Of a DNA stretch of 64,000 nt, positions 10,403 through 19,343 are shown one piece after another; the stretch's first letter is position 1; each line of letters opens with the position of its first letter. Source of the DNA: Nocardia sp. alder85J (GTDB lineage Bacteria; Actinomycetota; Actinomycetes; Mycobacteriales; Mycobacteriaceae). A program made the position numbers and the translations under genes. Under the pieces are notes generated by a model. It was given only the letters and a program-made list of their open reading frames with translations. It made no database searches and was not told the DNA's origin. The DNA is taken from positions 744,001 through 808,000 of the forward strand of contig NZ_JAIUCZ020000004.1 of NCBI RefSeq assembly GCF_020176955.2, given 5' to 3'.

Positions 10403-11590
10403 GTGCCTCGTCAAGCAACCTTCGGTAGGTAATCGGGTTGGCGGATTTTGGAGTTGGCGGCGAACTCGCGTTTGGGTTTGGCGTGCTGGTTGTGCCAGCG
10501 GATGTAGGCGGCGATGGCGGAGTCCTGCTCATCGTGGCTGTGGTGATCGGTGCCGTTGAGGGCGAAGTAACGCAGTGCCGCGAACTCGGACTCGATCCAG
10601 TTCAGCCACGACGAGTAGGTCGGCAGGAACACCAGCTCCACGTCGTGGGCGGCGGCCCAGTCGCGGACCTCGGCACGCTTGTGCGGGGAGAAGTTGTCGG
10701 CGACGATGTAGAGCTTTTCGCCGGCCCAGCGAGCACGCAGCGACTTCAGCAACGCCAGGAACTCGGTCCACCGCTTGCGGTCACGGATCCGATAGTGGAT
10801 CTTTCCGGTGGCCAGGTCCAGTGCGCCGAGCAAGTGCCGGACACCCTGGGTGCGGTGATAAGTCGCCCGCAACCGCTTCGGTCTTCGTTGCGGAAACCAG
10901 CCTCTACCAGCACGGGGTTGCAGATTCAATGGGCCGAACTCGTCGACGCAGATCACCCGCCCGTCAGCGGGCGGGTGGTCGTAGAGGTCCAGGATCCGGT
11001 TCATCTTCGCGGTGAAATCCGGGTCGCGACCGGCCTTCCAGGTCTTGACCGCCTGCCACGACACACCCTCGGCCTTGAGGATTGCGCGCAGGGTCTCCCG
11101 GCTTATGTCGGCAATAGCGTTGTTCTGCAATGCCTCCCGCAGTTTCGACAGGCTCCATGTCGAGAACGGCCAACCCAGGTCACGGGGACAGCACCGGGCG
11201 ATACAGGCGATACGTTCACGCGTCGCCCGGTCGACCTTCTTCGGCCTGCCCCCGCTCCATTTTGGGTCCAGCGCCTCGAACCCCCGCTCGTTGAACTCGT
11301 GAATCACTTGCCGCACATAGGCTTCCGACACCTGCATCAACCGGGCGATCGCCGGGACCGGCTGACGCTGAGCCGAAGCCATCACCACGATCGCGCGCCG
11401 CATCCGGACCGGTTGCCTGCTGGTCTTCGTGATCCGCTGCAACCGGCGCCCTTCCTCCGGGGTCACCGCTCGCACAAACACTTCCGGCTTCCGAGCCACC
11501 GGGCACCACCTCCACCGGCAGCTTCGCCGCCGGCGAGCACCCGAGCAAACCGACACCCGGTTACCAGCACAACCTTTCTAGACGAGGCAC
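10403..11590 (-). mobile_element. IS630-family insertion sequence
   Basis: 1188 bp, bounded by inverted ends beginning GTGCCTCGTC and flanked by a TA duplication at 10401-10402 and 11591-11592, as expected for IS630/Tc1-type elements. It carries one transposase gene and lies inside a fic gene. Confidence 0.92.
10411..11499 (-). CDS. IS630-family transposase
   Basis: 362 aa from GTG at 11499 (open to 11556). An N-terminal helix-turn-helix region (VPAIARLMQVSEAYVRQVI) precedes a DDE nuclease domain with ICVDEFGPL, YIVADNFSPHK and WLNWIESEFAALR, which contain the three acidic residues. The reading frame appears intact, so the element may still be active. Confidence 0.92.
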   Translation of the reverse strand: MARKPEVFVRAVTPEEGRRLQRITKTSRQPVRMRRAIVVMASAQRQPVPAIARLMQVSEAYVRQVIHEFNERGFEALDPKWSGGRPKKVDRATRERIACIARCCPRDLGWPFSTWSLSKLREALQNNAIADISRETLRAILKAEGVSWQAVKTWKAGRDPDFTAKMNRILDLYDHPPADGRVICVDEFGPLNLQPRAGRGWFPQRRPKRLRATYHRTQGVRHLLGALDLATGKIHYRIRDRKRWTEFLALLKSLRARWAGEKLYIVADNFSPHKRAEVRDWAAAHDVELVFLPTYSSWLNWIESEFAALRYFALNGTDHHSHDEQDSAIAAYIRWHNQHAKPKREFAANSKIRQPDYLPKVA

Positions 11591-11592
11591 TA

Positions 11593-11697
11593 GAGACGAT
11601 AGGCGTTGGTCGCACCGATCCTGTTGCGCAGCATCGGCTTACCGCCATTTCCTGTTGTCAGATACGCCCACCACTCCACCGGTTCCGGATTGGTCAT
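11593..11697 (-). pseudogene. fic: fic gene, 5' portion, split by IS630
   Basis: ATG at 11697, then an N-terminus containing WWAYLTTGNGGKPMLRN and ending NAYRL, where the IS630 element begins. It matches the N-terminus of the intact Fic (MMRNLAGASN). Its start overlaps the antitoxin stop by four bases (ATGA), the normal arrangement of antitoxin-Fic pairs. Confidence 0.85.
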
Positions 11698-11924
11698 ACC
11701 CCGGACGGAGGATTTCCTCCGGCTAGGCGAGCGAGGGTACGCCGACGGTACTCCGACTCCGGGATCTCGCCGGTCGCCACCGCGATCAGGTCCACCGCGT
11801 CGTCGCGGATCGGTTCCACACCGGCCAAGGTTGCATCCGACAACGCTGCGGCCACCGAACGCCGGATCGTCGTGTCGTGACCGGAGAAAACGTCCGGCCA
11901 CAGATCTTCCCAACGAGATGTCAT
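11694..11924 (-). CDS. VbhA-like antitoxin of a Fic toxin
   Basis: A 76-aa protein starting at ATG 11924. The middle (RRSVAAALSDATLAGVEP) matches the antitoxin helix that blocks the Fic ATP site, with A-G in place of the usual E-G. The C-terminus (VATGEIPESEYRRRTLARL) is the conserved tail of the family. It is coupled to the downstream fic gene, now broken by IS630, so its toxin is gone. It could still bind the intact Fic encoded 2.3 kb away, but that is speculation. Confidence 0.75.
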   Translation of the reverse strand: MTSRWEDLWPDVFSGHDTTIRRSVAAALSDATLAGVEPIRDDAVDLIAVATGEIPESEYRRRTLARLAGGNPPSGV

Positions 11925-12414
11925 GTACACCAAGCATACTGAATCCTCACCTGGGGCGGTGGTGGTGTGCATGATCCGTCGCCGAACTACCATGGTGATC
12001 GCCCGCTCACTGGACCCTGACAACGTGCCGGCAGCCAGGCATGGGGGAGCACAATGGATTTCGCGAACCTCTACCGCGCGCAGCGCCTCGCCGCGCGCGC
12101 CGAAGCCGCGCTGCGCGAACTGACCACTGCCGAGAGCATCACCGCTGCCGAGTCCCTCGTCTCGAGATCCCGCGAAGATGCGCTCATCGCCGAACTGCAA
12201 ACCGCGAACCAGCACGTGGTCCGCGCCCAAGAAATGCTGGCACAGGCCAACCTCGACGGGGATACCGAGTTGATCAGCCTCGTCCAGCGCCACCTGGGCC
12301 GCAAAACCGCCGACTACAGGACTGTCTACAACGCGGTACGGGCCGAGTGAGGTTCCCCCTGGAAAGTGGACACCGATTTGACAGACCGAATGGTCTTGTT
12401 GGAAGGATGTCCCT

Positions 12415-12750
12415 ATGCCACCTCGCAAGCGCCGGTCGTACACGGCCGAGTACAAGGTCGAGGCAGCACATTGTGTGATCGATACCGGTCGCACGATCGC
12501 CGACGTCGCCCGGGAGTTGGGGATCGACGCCGGCATGCTCAGTTACTGGGTGAAAGACGAACGCCGCCGCAACGGGGCCGCCGCCGGAGGTGGTGAAGAC
12601 GGTGGTGGCGAGCCGTTGTCAGCCGTGGAGAGGGCCGAGTTACAGGCTCTCCGGAAGCGAGTTGCCGAGCAGGACAAGGACATCCAATTCCTTAAAAAAG
12701 CCTCGGCGTACTTCGCTGCGATGCAGAACAACCGACCCGGTTCGAACTGA
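12415..12750 (+). CDS. IS3 OrfA (transposase helix-turn-helix)
   Basis: 111 aa with a helix-turn-helix region (IADVARELGIDAGMLSYWV) and a leucine-zipper-like C-terminus ending near FLKKASAYF. A run CTTAAAAAAG at 12691-12700 lets ribosomes slip -1 into the orfB frame, which is open from there, so the active transposase is probably an OrfAB fusion. Confidence 0.92.
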   Translation: MPPRKRRSYTAEYKVEAAHCVIDTGRTIADVARELGIDAGMLSYWVKDERRRNGAAAGGGEDGGGEPLSAVERAELQALRKRVAEQDKDIQFLKKASAYFAAMQNNRPGSN

Positions 12751-13679
12751 TGGCGAAGTACGCCGCCCCTGATGCGCAGGCGGTGGCCGCGACCGCCGGC
12801 ACCACGACCAGCCCGCAATGCTTCGATGTGACCCGGATGGCACGGCTGCTGGAGGTGTCGAGGGCGGGATTCTATGCGTGGCGCAAGCGCAGGGCCGCAA
12901 CGGATTTGACGCCGCGCCAGCAGCGCCGCGCGGACCTGACGGTGAAGATCCTCGACATCCATGACGACTCCGCGGGCACGTACGGATCACCTCGGATCAC
13001 CGACGAGCTGCGCGAACGCGGCGAGAGGGTGAACTACAAGACAGTCGCGGCGATCATGGCCGAGATCGGGATCGAGGGCATCAGCCCTCGCACTTTCAAA
13101 GTTCGCACCACCGTGGCCGATCCAGCTGCGGTGTTCGCGCCGGACCTGGTGGCGAGGGAGTTCGATCAGGGCCACCCGGACGCCGTCTGGACCACGGATT
13201 TCACGTATCTGACCTGCGGAGAAGGCGACATGTATCTATGTGCCATCCGGGACGGGCATACCCGCCGGGTACTCGGTCACGCGGTCGCCGACCACATCGG
13301 TGCGGACGTGGTCGAGGTCGCGATCGAGCAGGCCGTTGCCGTGCGCGGCGGACGGGCGCGCGACACGATCCTGCATTCGGACCGCGGCGGCGAGTTCACT
13401 GCGGGATTGACCGTGAAAGCCTGTGCTCGCCACGGCCTGCGGCGGTCGATGGGGGCCACCGGCATATGCTGGGACAACAGCCCCGCCGAATCGCTGTGGT
13501 CGACCTTCAAGCATGAATTCTACTACCGGCACGCCTTCACCACGAAAGCCGAACTCATTGCCGCAGTTGACAAATGGATCATCCGTTACAACACTACGAG
13601 AAGACACTCCGCGATCGGTGGCATCAGCCCGATCCGCTACGAGCAGTCACTCATGACAGCCGCAGCGAACGCTGCGTAA
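12750..13679 (+). CDS. IS3 OrfB (DDE transposase)
   Basis: 309 aa. The integrase core shows DAVWTTDFTYL, ILHSDRGGEF and the Glu of WDNSPAESLWSTFKHE, which complete the DDE triad. ATG overlaps the orfA stop (TGATG). Intact. Confidence 0.93.
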   Translation: MAKYAAPDAQAVAATAGTTTSPQCFDVTRMARLLEVSRAGFYAWRKRRAATDLTPRQQRRADLTVKILDIHDDSAGTYGSPRITDELRERGERVNYKTVAAIMAEIGIEGISPRTFKVRTTVADPAAVFAPDLVAREFDQGHPDAVWTTDFTYLTCGEGDMYLCAIRDGHTRRVLGHAVADHIGADVVEVAIEQAVAVRGGRARDTILHSDRGGEFTAGLTVKACARHGLRRSMGATGICWDNSPAESLWSTFKHEFYYRHAFTTKAELIAAVDKWIIRYNTTRRHSAIGGISPIRYEQSLMTAAANAA

Positions 13680-13829
13680 CCAGCTGTCCACGGTTCGGGG
13701 GGAACCTCAGAGGTGGTCGAACTCGAGAAAGCCCGGATCCTCGCCCACGCCGACGTCTTCCGCCGCCAGCAGACCCTCATCGCCGCCTACGAAGCAGCCC
13801 GTGAGGCGATGGCCCACCTCGAGTCGTGA

Positions 13830-14348
13830 CAGTAACTCTGGTCCAGGCAGCAGGTCACACCAGCGAATACGAGCTGGGTGCTGCGCGGTTCAGTCGCTGA
13901 TGACAGGTAGCACTCGGCGGGTCACCTCTCGATTTCGATCCTCATCGCGGCGCCGGACCCACCCGTTACGGTTCGCCTGCGGCCGGAACAGGTGCACAGA
14001 CCTCCGGCGGTGACGTCGGTAGGACAAGGATCGCCGACCTTCGCCCGTCACGGCATGTCGGCTGACGAGCACAGCTACGACCAGACCGACCGGCACTTCA
14101 CCGAGGACATCGTCGGTGTGGCGAAACTCGCGGCAAGACGGCTACCCATGTTCTCTCCAGGAAGCCGAACCCGGTAACCGCCGTAAGGCTGCGAGCACAG
14201 ACGTCGCCGAGTATCACGACCCCGAAGTGGACCAGTACTCAATCGCGGACGTCCCGGATGGCTCAGCGGCGGCGTCCCGACTGCACCACATGCAGGCTCT
14301 CCCGCTCGGGGTTCGCCACCGATCCCTCCTCATCCTTGGCAGGATGCC
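13830..14348. other. No gene recognised
   Basis: About 520 bases without a convincing frame. Short frames exist on both strands but lack family resemblance or good ribosome binding sites. Confidence 0.35.
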
Positions 14349-15059
14349 TTGCCCGCCAACACCTCTGACACCACCTTCGCGGTTTCCACTGATGACCGGA
14401 GCGTATCGAATCCCTGGAACTGCGTGGATTGGTCAGCGCCGCTGTACTTGTCGCCGCCGTCGACAGCATCGATCCGCGCCGCGATGCGTCGCGGCGAACT
14501 CGGCGCACTGCTCAGCCCCGCCGCCGGCAATCCGGTACCGGACGATGCTCTGTGGGCGGCCGACAATTCCGCCTACACCGGCCGATATCCCGGTGACTCC
14601 CGATACCTTGGCTGGTTGGAAAGCCTTGCCACGCAGGCAGATCGGTGCCTGTGGGCAACCGCGCCGGACGTGGTGGGTCACCATCTCGCGACCTGGGCCC
14701 TGTCTCGGGACCTGTTGCCGCGCATCCGTGACCTCGGCTTGCCCGCTGCGTATGTCGCCCAGGACGGCATGGAACACGATCACAGCTCTGACCTGTGGGA
14801 GGCATTCGATGTCCTGTTCATCGGCGGCTCCACCGGATGGAAGCTCGGTCCCGCCGCGGCCGAACTCGCTCGCGTCGCCGTCGACCACGGACTGGCTGTA
14901 CATCTCGGCCGGGTCAACTCGCTGACCAGGCTGCGTTACGCCGACCACCTCGGCGCTTCCACCGCCGACGGCACCTACCTCACCTACGGTCCCGACAAGC
15001 TGCTGCCCACCGTACGCCGGTGGGTACACGACCTGCGCAGCCAACGGCCACTGTTCTGA
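14349..15059 (+). CDS. Queuine tRNA-ribosyltransferase-like protein (DUF7221 type)
   Basis: 236 aa from TTG; a later GTG in front of DWSAPLYLSPPST is equally possible. Characteristic strings are YLSPPSTASIRAAMRRGELG, ALWAADNSAYTG, RCLWATAPDVVG, YVAQDGMEH, FIGGSTGWKLG and LGRVNSLTRLRYA. Similar proteins are common in actinophages and are annotated as queuine-transferase-like TIM barrels. Such enzymes exchange a guanine for a deazaguanine in tRNA or DNA. No deazaguanine synthesis genes are visible here. Confidence 0.7.
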   Translation: MPANTSDTTFAVSTDDRSVSNPWNCVDWSAPLYLSPPSTASIRAAMRRGELGALLSPAAGNPVPDDALWAADNSAYTGRYPGDSRYLGWLESLATQADRCLWATAPDVVGHHLATWALSRDLLPRIRDLGLPAAYVAQDGMEHDHSSDLWEAFDVLFIGGSTGWKLGPAAAELARVAVDHGLAVHLGRVNSLTRLRYADHLGASTADGTYLTYGPDKLLPTVRRWVHDLRSQRPLF

Positions 15060-15353
15060 ACCGTTCACCAGCTCACGGTCCGAGCAAACGGGTTGCACGA
15101 CAGTGCGTTCCAGCGGAGCTGGATCGCAGGTCCGATCTCTTCGAGCTAAAGGTGCCCGGCCGGACAGCCCATCCCACCTCCCGCGATTGGAGGAGACCGT
15201 TGCATCCTCGTTTCCGGCGTCTGCTGTCCATCCGGACAAGGCTGACCCGCCCTCGTCGAGCCGGCGCGCTTACAGGCGCCTGGCGCGGAAGGTGACCAGT
15301 GGCGTCAACGCGCCGGGGCGCTCACCGCGCCGCAATTCTGCATTCCTGCTGAA

Positions 15354-15548
15354 GTGCCGATACGGACCCCGGCGATCGAGATTGCCGGTGTGCTCGTCTT
15401 CGTCTACCTCGACCACTCTCGGCGGGCGCTGCGAGTGTCGGTCGATCTGGACACCGTCGCGCCGTGGCTGCTCAACGATGCAGGCCGCGTGCCGATGCTG
15501 ATCGCAGTCCACGATGTCGGCGTCTTCTCCGCCGATTGCGAGAAGTGA
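15354..15548 (+). CDS. Small hypothetical protein
   Basis: 64 aa from GTG. The pattern IEIAGVLVFVYLDHS followed by LRVSVDLDTVAPWL and VPMLIAVHDVGVF suggests a small beta-rich fold. No clear ribosome binding site and no recognised family. The 290 bases before it show no gene. Confidence 0.45.
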   Translation: MPIRTPAIEIAGVLVFVYLDHSRRALRVSVDLDTVAPWLLNDAGRVPMLIAVHDVGVFSADCEK

Positions 15549-15689
15549 CCAGCCACCGCGATGTCCGCTGCCTTGCATCACCAGTCGCGGTGCGGGCGCC
15601 ACCCAGCGTCGTCGCAAACATTCCATCCGGCCCCGGGTACCGCCGCACGCGGCTCTTTCAACTCCGTAATGACACCAGAAGGATACTGT

Positions 15690-16058
15690 ATGTGGACCAA
15701 CGACACCGTGCAGTTCGCGCGCCTCATCGCCGAGTTGGAAGCAGCCGGCGCCTTCGCCGATGCTCGGATCACCGCAACCTTGAGTGCATCGATGGACCTC
15801 GCAATCGACGATGTGATCGACCTGAAAACCCGTGCGGTCCGGCTGTGGGAGGACGCCAAGTCGATCGGGCACGCCATGGGCACGGAGATGTGGGAATCGC
15901 TGTACCCGCGGCAGTTGATCACCCGGGCACAGGCCGAGAGTTGGGTCGGTCGGCCACTGTCCGACGGCGAGATGGATCGGCTGGACGACGCGATCCCGAA
16001 TTCCAGCATCCCCGACGCAGTCGGCGCGATCGTCGACGCGTTCGATGACAACGAATAA
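15690..16058 (+). CDS. Hypothetical protein, possible frameshifted C-terminus
   Basis: 122 aa from ATG 15690, chosen for the AGAAGG eight bases upstream. Mostly helical, with VIDLKTRAVRLWEDAKSIGH and SWVGRPLSDGEMDRLDDAI; no family recognised. The -1 frame after the stop (GAATAAAAG) stays open to 16179 and reads DDILAEIIALEEDLLAGLRQ and so on, which looks like genuine helical coding sequence with no start codon of its own. Either a frameshift mutation or ribosomal slippage would extend the protein by about 39 residues. Confidence 0.6.
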   Translation: MWTNDTVQFARLIAELEAAGAFADARITATLSASMDLAIDDVIDLKTRAVRLWEDAKSIGHAMGTEMWESLYPRQLITRAQAESWVGRPLSDGEMDRLDDAIPNSSIPDAVGAIVDAFDDNE

Positions 16059-16219
16059 AAGACGACATCCTCGCCGAGATCATCGCACTCGAAGAAGACC
16101 TCCTCGCCGGCCTCCGGCAACTGAGGTCCTTCCTGGGCCACCGCGAAGACACTGCCACGACGCCGGCGGTTGCCTGACCAACCCACACGCCACCCCAGCC
16201 GGTGAACGGAGGTTCCCGC

Positions 16220-16891
16220 GTGACCCGCCGCCGACCACCACCGGATACTCCAGCGGCCGCCGCCATCGATGAGGTCGCCCGGACCATCGCCGAGCACGCG
16301 CTGGCCCGGCACGCAGTTCGCGTGGACCCCGAGCACAACCTGATCGGTGCGCTGCTGCACCACCATGCCGCCACCGCGGCAGCCGTCTTGTCTCTGGTCG
16401 ACGACCAGGACATCCACACCGAACTACCGAGACTGCTCCTCGGGATCATCCGCGCGATCGTCCATGAAGGCCGCCAACCCGACCCTGTCACCGTCGCCGC
16501 TCGGGCACGGCAACTCGCCGACCCTCGCGACCCGCACACGCGACCCTACGACCATCTCGTGGTCGTGCGTCACCTCGCCGAGGTCTACACCCTCGGCTGG
16601 CCGCCGAACCTCTTCTCCTATGCCGCGCAGGTCGTCGAGGACGCTTACCGCCGCGACCTCTGGGACGGCTGTACCCGGCTGGCCCAGATGGCCGACCAGC
16701 ACACCGACATCGCCGACCTGGAAACTCACGCCGCCACGGTCATCAACCGATGGCGTGCCTTCCACCACCGCCTGCACCTGCTCACCCACACCCCGGCACC
16801 CAGCACATCACCCCCGAACGCCGAAAACTTCCCCGCCACAACGATATCGACGCCCAGCACCCAGGACACACCACACCGCCTCACGGCATGA
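16220..16891 (+). CDS. DnaB N-terminal-domain-like protein
   Basis: 223 aa from GTG with GGAGG seven bases upstream. Residues 35-150 (EHNLIGALLHHHAATAAAVL, LLLGIIRAIVHEGRQPDPVT) follow the pattern of the helical N-terminal domain of replicative helicase DnaB, followed by helices like its linker (AYRRDLWDGCTRLAQMA). The RecA-like helicase domain is missing. It may bind primase or host helicase. Fold assignment is by pattern only. Confidence 0.55.
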   Translation: MTRRRPPPDTPAAAAIDEVARTIAEHALARHAVRVDPEHNLIGALLHHHAATAAAVLSLVDDQDIHTELPRLLLGIIRAIVHEGRQPDPVTVAARARQLADPRDPHTRPYDHLVVVRHLAEVYTLGWPPNLFSYAAQVVEDAYRRDLWDGCTRLAQMADQHTDIADLETHAATVINRWRAFHHRLHLLTHTPAPSTSPPNAENFPATTISTPSTQDTPHRLTA

Positions 16892-16963
16892 CCCTCCTCG
16901 ACCGCGGACCGGGTCGCTGCCGCCGGCAACCAGTGCACAGCCTCCCCTCGGGAAGAAGCACCC

Positions 16964-17140
16964 ATGACCCCCGCTCAACGCGCCGTCCTCGACGCTGTCC
17001 ATGAATTGACCACAGCTGCAGACGAATACAACCACTACCTGTCCACCCAGCCACCCGGCAGCCCGCTCGACCGCACCCGAACGCACCGACTCACCGCAGC
17101 CGCCGCAGCGCTGCGAAGCGCCACCACCACCCAGCCCTGA
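16964..17140 (+). CDS. Small helical hypothetical protein
   Basis: 58 aa from ATG with GGAAGAAG upstream. Two helices are suggested (RAVLDAVHELTTAADEYNHY and RLTAAAAALRSAT). Same direction as its neighbours; no family recognised. Confidence 0.55.
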   Translation: MTPAQRAVLDAVHELTTAADEYNHYLSTQPPGSPLDRTRTHRLTAAAAALRSATTTQP

Positions 17141-17344
17141 AGGCGGGGTGGGACCCGCTACGGCGCCGAAACTTCCAGGACACGCTGCTGCCTCAGCCGG
17201 GCGGACGACCAGAGCACCCACATCAAACCGGCCGAGCCCCATGAGGGTGCACGCCGGTCTCAGTGCTCGGGCCGCCCGGTCCAGTCGCCAGGCAGCCGGC
17301 TGCTTCTGCCATGCCCGAACTCACTGTTCCACAAGGAGTCTCCC

Positions 17345-17992
17345 GTGAACACACCCGGACCGCAGCCTCGTGACCTGGTTATCGATCTCAGCGCTCCTGT
17401 CGTCGTGCCGCCGCTTCAATGGCACCACGAGACCGACCCGCACGAGCTCGCGGAATGGGAAGCGACGCAGTGGATCACGGCCCAGTGGAACAGCTGGTTC
17501 CTGCGGATCAAGCAGCACGCCGACAACGGCGACCTCACCTTGCGGATCTCGCACGACCGGTACCACGACCCCGGATGGGATGACACCTACGTCTACGACG
17601 ACATCGACGACGCGAAGAGTTCCGGTATCGCGACAATCGAGTCCACCCTCAACGGTGAGCGTGTCCGGGTCGCCGTCCGGGCCATCGATCCCGTGACCGG
17701 CGGTGACCAGTGGACGATCGTCGACTGTCCGATCGATGCGCTCGGCAGCTACGACACCGAGGCCAGCGCGATCCATCCGCGCCTGCCTCGGACACCGACG
17801 GGTGGATCGGCTGGTTTCCGCGGTGCGGTCATCGTGGTCGACGGATGCTATGGCTACGAATCCGGGTGCTCGACCTGGTCGCATTGCGACATAAGAGAAC
17901 TCGGCCAGGCGCGACGCGAGCATTGGGATTGCGAGCACGTACTGGTCGCCGGTATCACGCGAAACGCCGCCGGCCGTGAGTGTGACCGGTGA
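17345..17992 (+). CDS. Hypothetical protein
   Basis: 215 aa from GTG with AAGGAG eight bases upstream. Acidic and Trp-rich N-terminus (PPLQWHHETDPHE, WEATQWITAQWNSWF), then a beta-rich middle and a Cys pair near the end (VVDGCYGYESGCSTW). No family recognised. Its stop overlaps the next start (GTGA), so the two are coupled. Confidence 0.65.
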   Translation: MNTPGPQPRDLVIDLSAPVVVPPLQWHHETDPHELAEWEATQWITAQWNSWFLRIKQHADNGDLTLRISHDRYHDPGWDDTYVYDDIDDAKSSGIATIESTLNGERVRVAVRAIDPVTGGDQWTIVDCPIDALGSYDTEASAIHPRLPRTPTGGSAGFRGAVIVVDGCYGYESGCSTWSHCDIRELGQARREHWDCEHVLVAGITRNAAGRECDR

Positions 17993-18273
17993 CCACCGAG
18001 ACCAAGATCTGCCTGGGCTGCGGGGTCGAAAAACCGTGGGACCAGTACTACCTCCGCAAAGGCCGCCCGCAAGGCCAGTGTCGAGAGTGCATCAAGACCG
18101 CCTCGAACGCTCGCTATCACGCACTCGCCGCCGAGGTCGGGCACGGCAGCGAGCATGCCGCGTGGGAAGCCGGTTACCGGGCGGCTCTCACCGACATCAA
18201 ACGCGGCGCCGACGGCACACCCGGCCACCAGTACGCCAGTAACCCGTACCGCCACGACCACGGCCTGCCCTGA
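17989..18273 (+). CDS. Small zinc-motif protein
   Basis: 94 aa. CLGCGVEKPWDQYYLRKG followed by CRECI gives a CxxC...CxxC pattern, typical of the zinc ribbon found in phage HNH-associated and small DNA-binding proteins. The C-terminal half is helical. Coupled to the preceding gene through a GTGA overlap. Confidence 0.7.
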   Translation: MTTETKICLGCGVEKPWDQYYLRKGRPQGQCRECIKTASNARYHALAAEVGHGSEHAAWEAGYRAALTDIKRGADGTPGHQYASNPYRHDHGLP

Positions 18274-18403
18274 TCACGGACCCATTGTCTCGCAATCGAG
18301 ATCGACAACCACTCTCGCTGCTGCCTCACGTGCGATCCCGAACCGGAACCCCGATGATCCACGACCGACGGCGACTTCGCCGGGGAATATGGAAGGTCAG
18401 GAT

Positions 18404-18844
18404 GTGAACGATTACGCGTTCGATGTGACGGCGGTGGTCTGTCTGCACGTCTTTGCCGACACCGAATCCGATGCCCGCCAGATCGTCGCCGACGCGCAAG
18501 GGATCGGTATCGATTCTCTGCTGATCACCGGCGATATCGCGCTGATCGAGGTGTCGACGCGGACCATCCTCGAACTGGTCTACGCCACCGGCCCTGCCGG
18601 TCGGTTGATCGACACCGGCATCGCCGGCACCGACGGCACCCTGATCGTCGGCGATGCCGAGGGCGCCCGCCTGCTGCGCCAACTGCGCGCATTCCGGGAC
18701 GTTGTCGACACCGCTACCGACGCGGCGAGCATCCGCGCCGCTGCCATCACGTTCATCGACCACGTCACTGCCGCCATCGACACACGAACACCAACACACA
18801 CCGGCGCGGACGCACCCAATCCCGGCCCACCCACACACGCCTGA
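18404..18844 (+). CDS. Hypothetical protein
   Basis: 146 aa from GTG with GAAGG upstream; ATG 18389 is an alternative. Starts with strand-helix repeats (FDVTAVVCLHVFADTESDAR, SLLITGDIALIEVS), then a helical part (ARLLRQLRAFRDVVDTATDA) and a Pro/Thr-rich tail. No family recognised. Confidence 0.65.
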   Translation: MNDYAFDVTAVVCLHVFADTESDARQIVADAQGIGIDSLLITGDIALIEVSTRTILELVYATGPAGRLIDTGIAGTDGTLIVGDAEGARLLRQLRAFRDVVDTATDAASIRAAAITFIDHVTAAIDTRTPTHTGADAPNPGPPTHA

Positions 18845-18940
18845 ACGCGCCCGCCACACCTGCGCCGACGCGCCACAGCATCGCGGCACCGAACTCCTGA
18901 ATTGCTCTGCCCGACTTCGTATTCGATCAGGCGAGTTCTA

Positions 18941-19117
18941 TTGCCGACCATCGAGTTCACGCCGATCCCGCCCGATGTGTACCGCAGCGCCGAGCCCGAC
19001 GCGGACACCGTGCGACCGGCATCCAGCGGCGGCTACGCCGTCTTCACGGTCCCGGACATCACCGCGAACCAGGAACACCTGATCGCCGCCTCCGGCACCC
19101 CGCCGCACGTTCGCTGA
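18941..19117 (+). CDS. Short paralogue of the 29191-29640 protein, internally deleted
   Basis: 58 aa from TTG. IEFTPIPPDVYRSAEPDADT matches the start of the protein at 29191 (IEFMAVSPDLYRTAEPEAGT), and SGGYAVFTVPD matches its end (LGGYAVFVVVD). The roughly 85 residues between are absent, so this looks like a shortened copy that may be non-functional. Confidence 0.5.
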   Translation: MPTIEFTPIPPDVYRSAEPDADTVRPASSGGYAVFTVPDITANQEHLIAASGTPPHVR

Positions 19118-19229
19118 CTCCTGCGGGCACCGCCACCGAGTTCTGACAGCGGTCGTGCCCCTCATAGGGGTCACGGGGCCGCGGGCGCACGACCGATTCG
19201 ACTTCCTGCTCACCCGCGCACCGGCGCGT

Positions 19230-19293
19230 GCCGGGCCTGCCCGGCTGCCCGCCGGCAGGGGCGCGCCCCACCGACCGCTCCTGCCCCTGCCGG
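19230..19293 (+). promoter_or_regulatory. Two hairpins in the methyltransferase leader
   Basis: A 7-bp hairpin (GCCGGGC/GCCCGGC, 19230-19245) is followed by an 11-bp inverted repeat (CCGGCAGGGGC/GCCCCTGCCGG, 19252-19293). They end 50 bases before the methyltransferase start. They could be a terminator of the preceding gene or an attenuator. Confidence 0.4.
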
Positions 19294-19343
19294 TTGCGGT
19301 CCTGCGCGTCTTGCTGCGTGTAATCCGAAGGGACACAACAGTA

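Larger units (their letters stand above)
12348..13709 (+). mobile_element. IS3-family insertion sequence, copy 1
   Basis: 1362 bp with inverted ends TGAGGTTCCCCC and a GAG target duplication at 12345-12347 and 13710-13712. It contains orfA and orfB in the usual overlapping arrangement. It is related to the IS3 copy at 31368-32715. Confidence 0.93.
12054..13829 (+). pseudogene. 136-aa helical protein gene interrupted by IS3
   Basis: The 5' part (12054-12347, ATG after GGGGGA) encodes 98 residues of Ala/Leu-rich helix. The TGA that ends it is the first three bases of an IS3 element. The 3' part (13713-13829) resumes in frame after the GAG duplication and encodes VVELEKARILAHADVFRRQQ and so on to TGA. 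Joined, the product is 136 aa, all helical, of unknown function. Confidence 0.85.
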
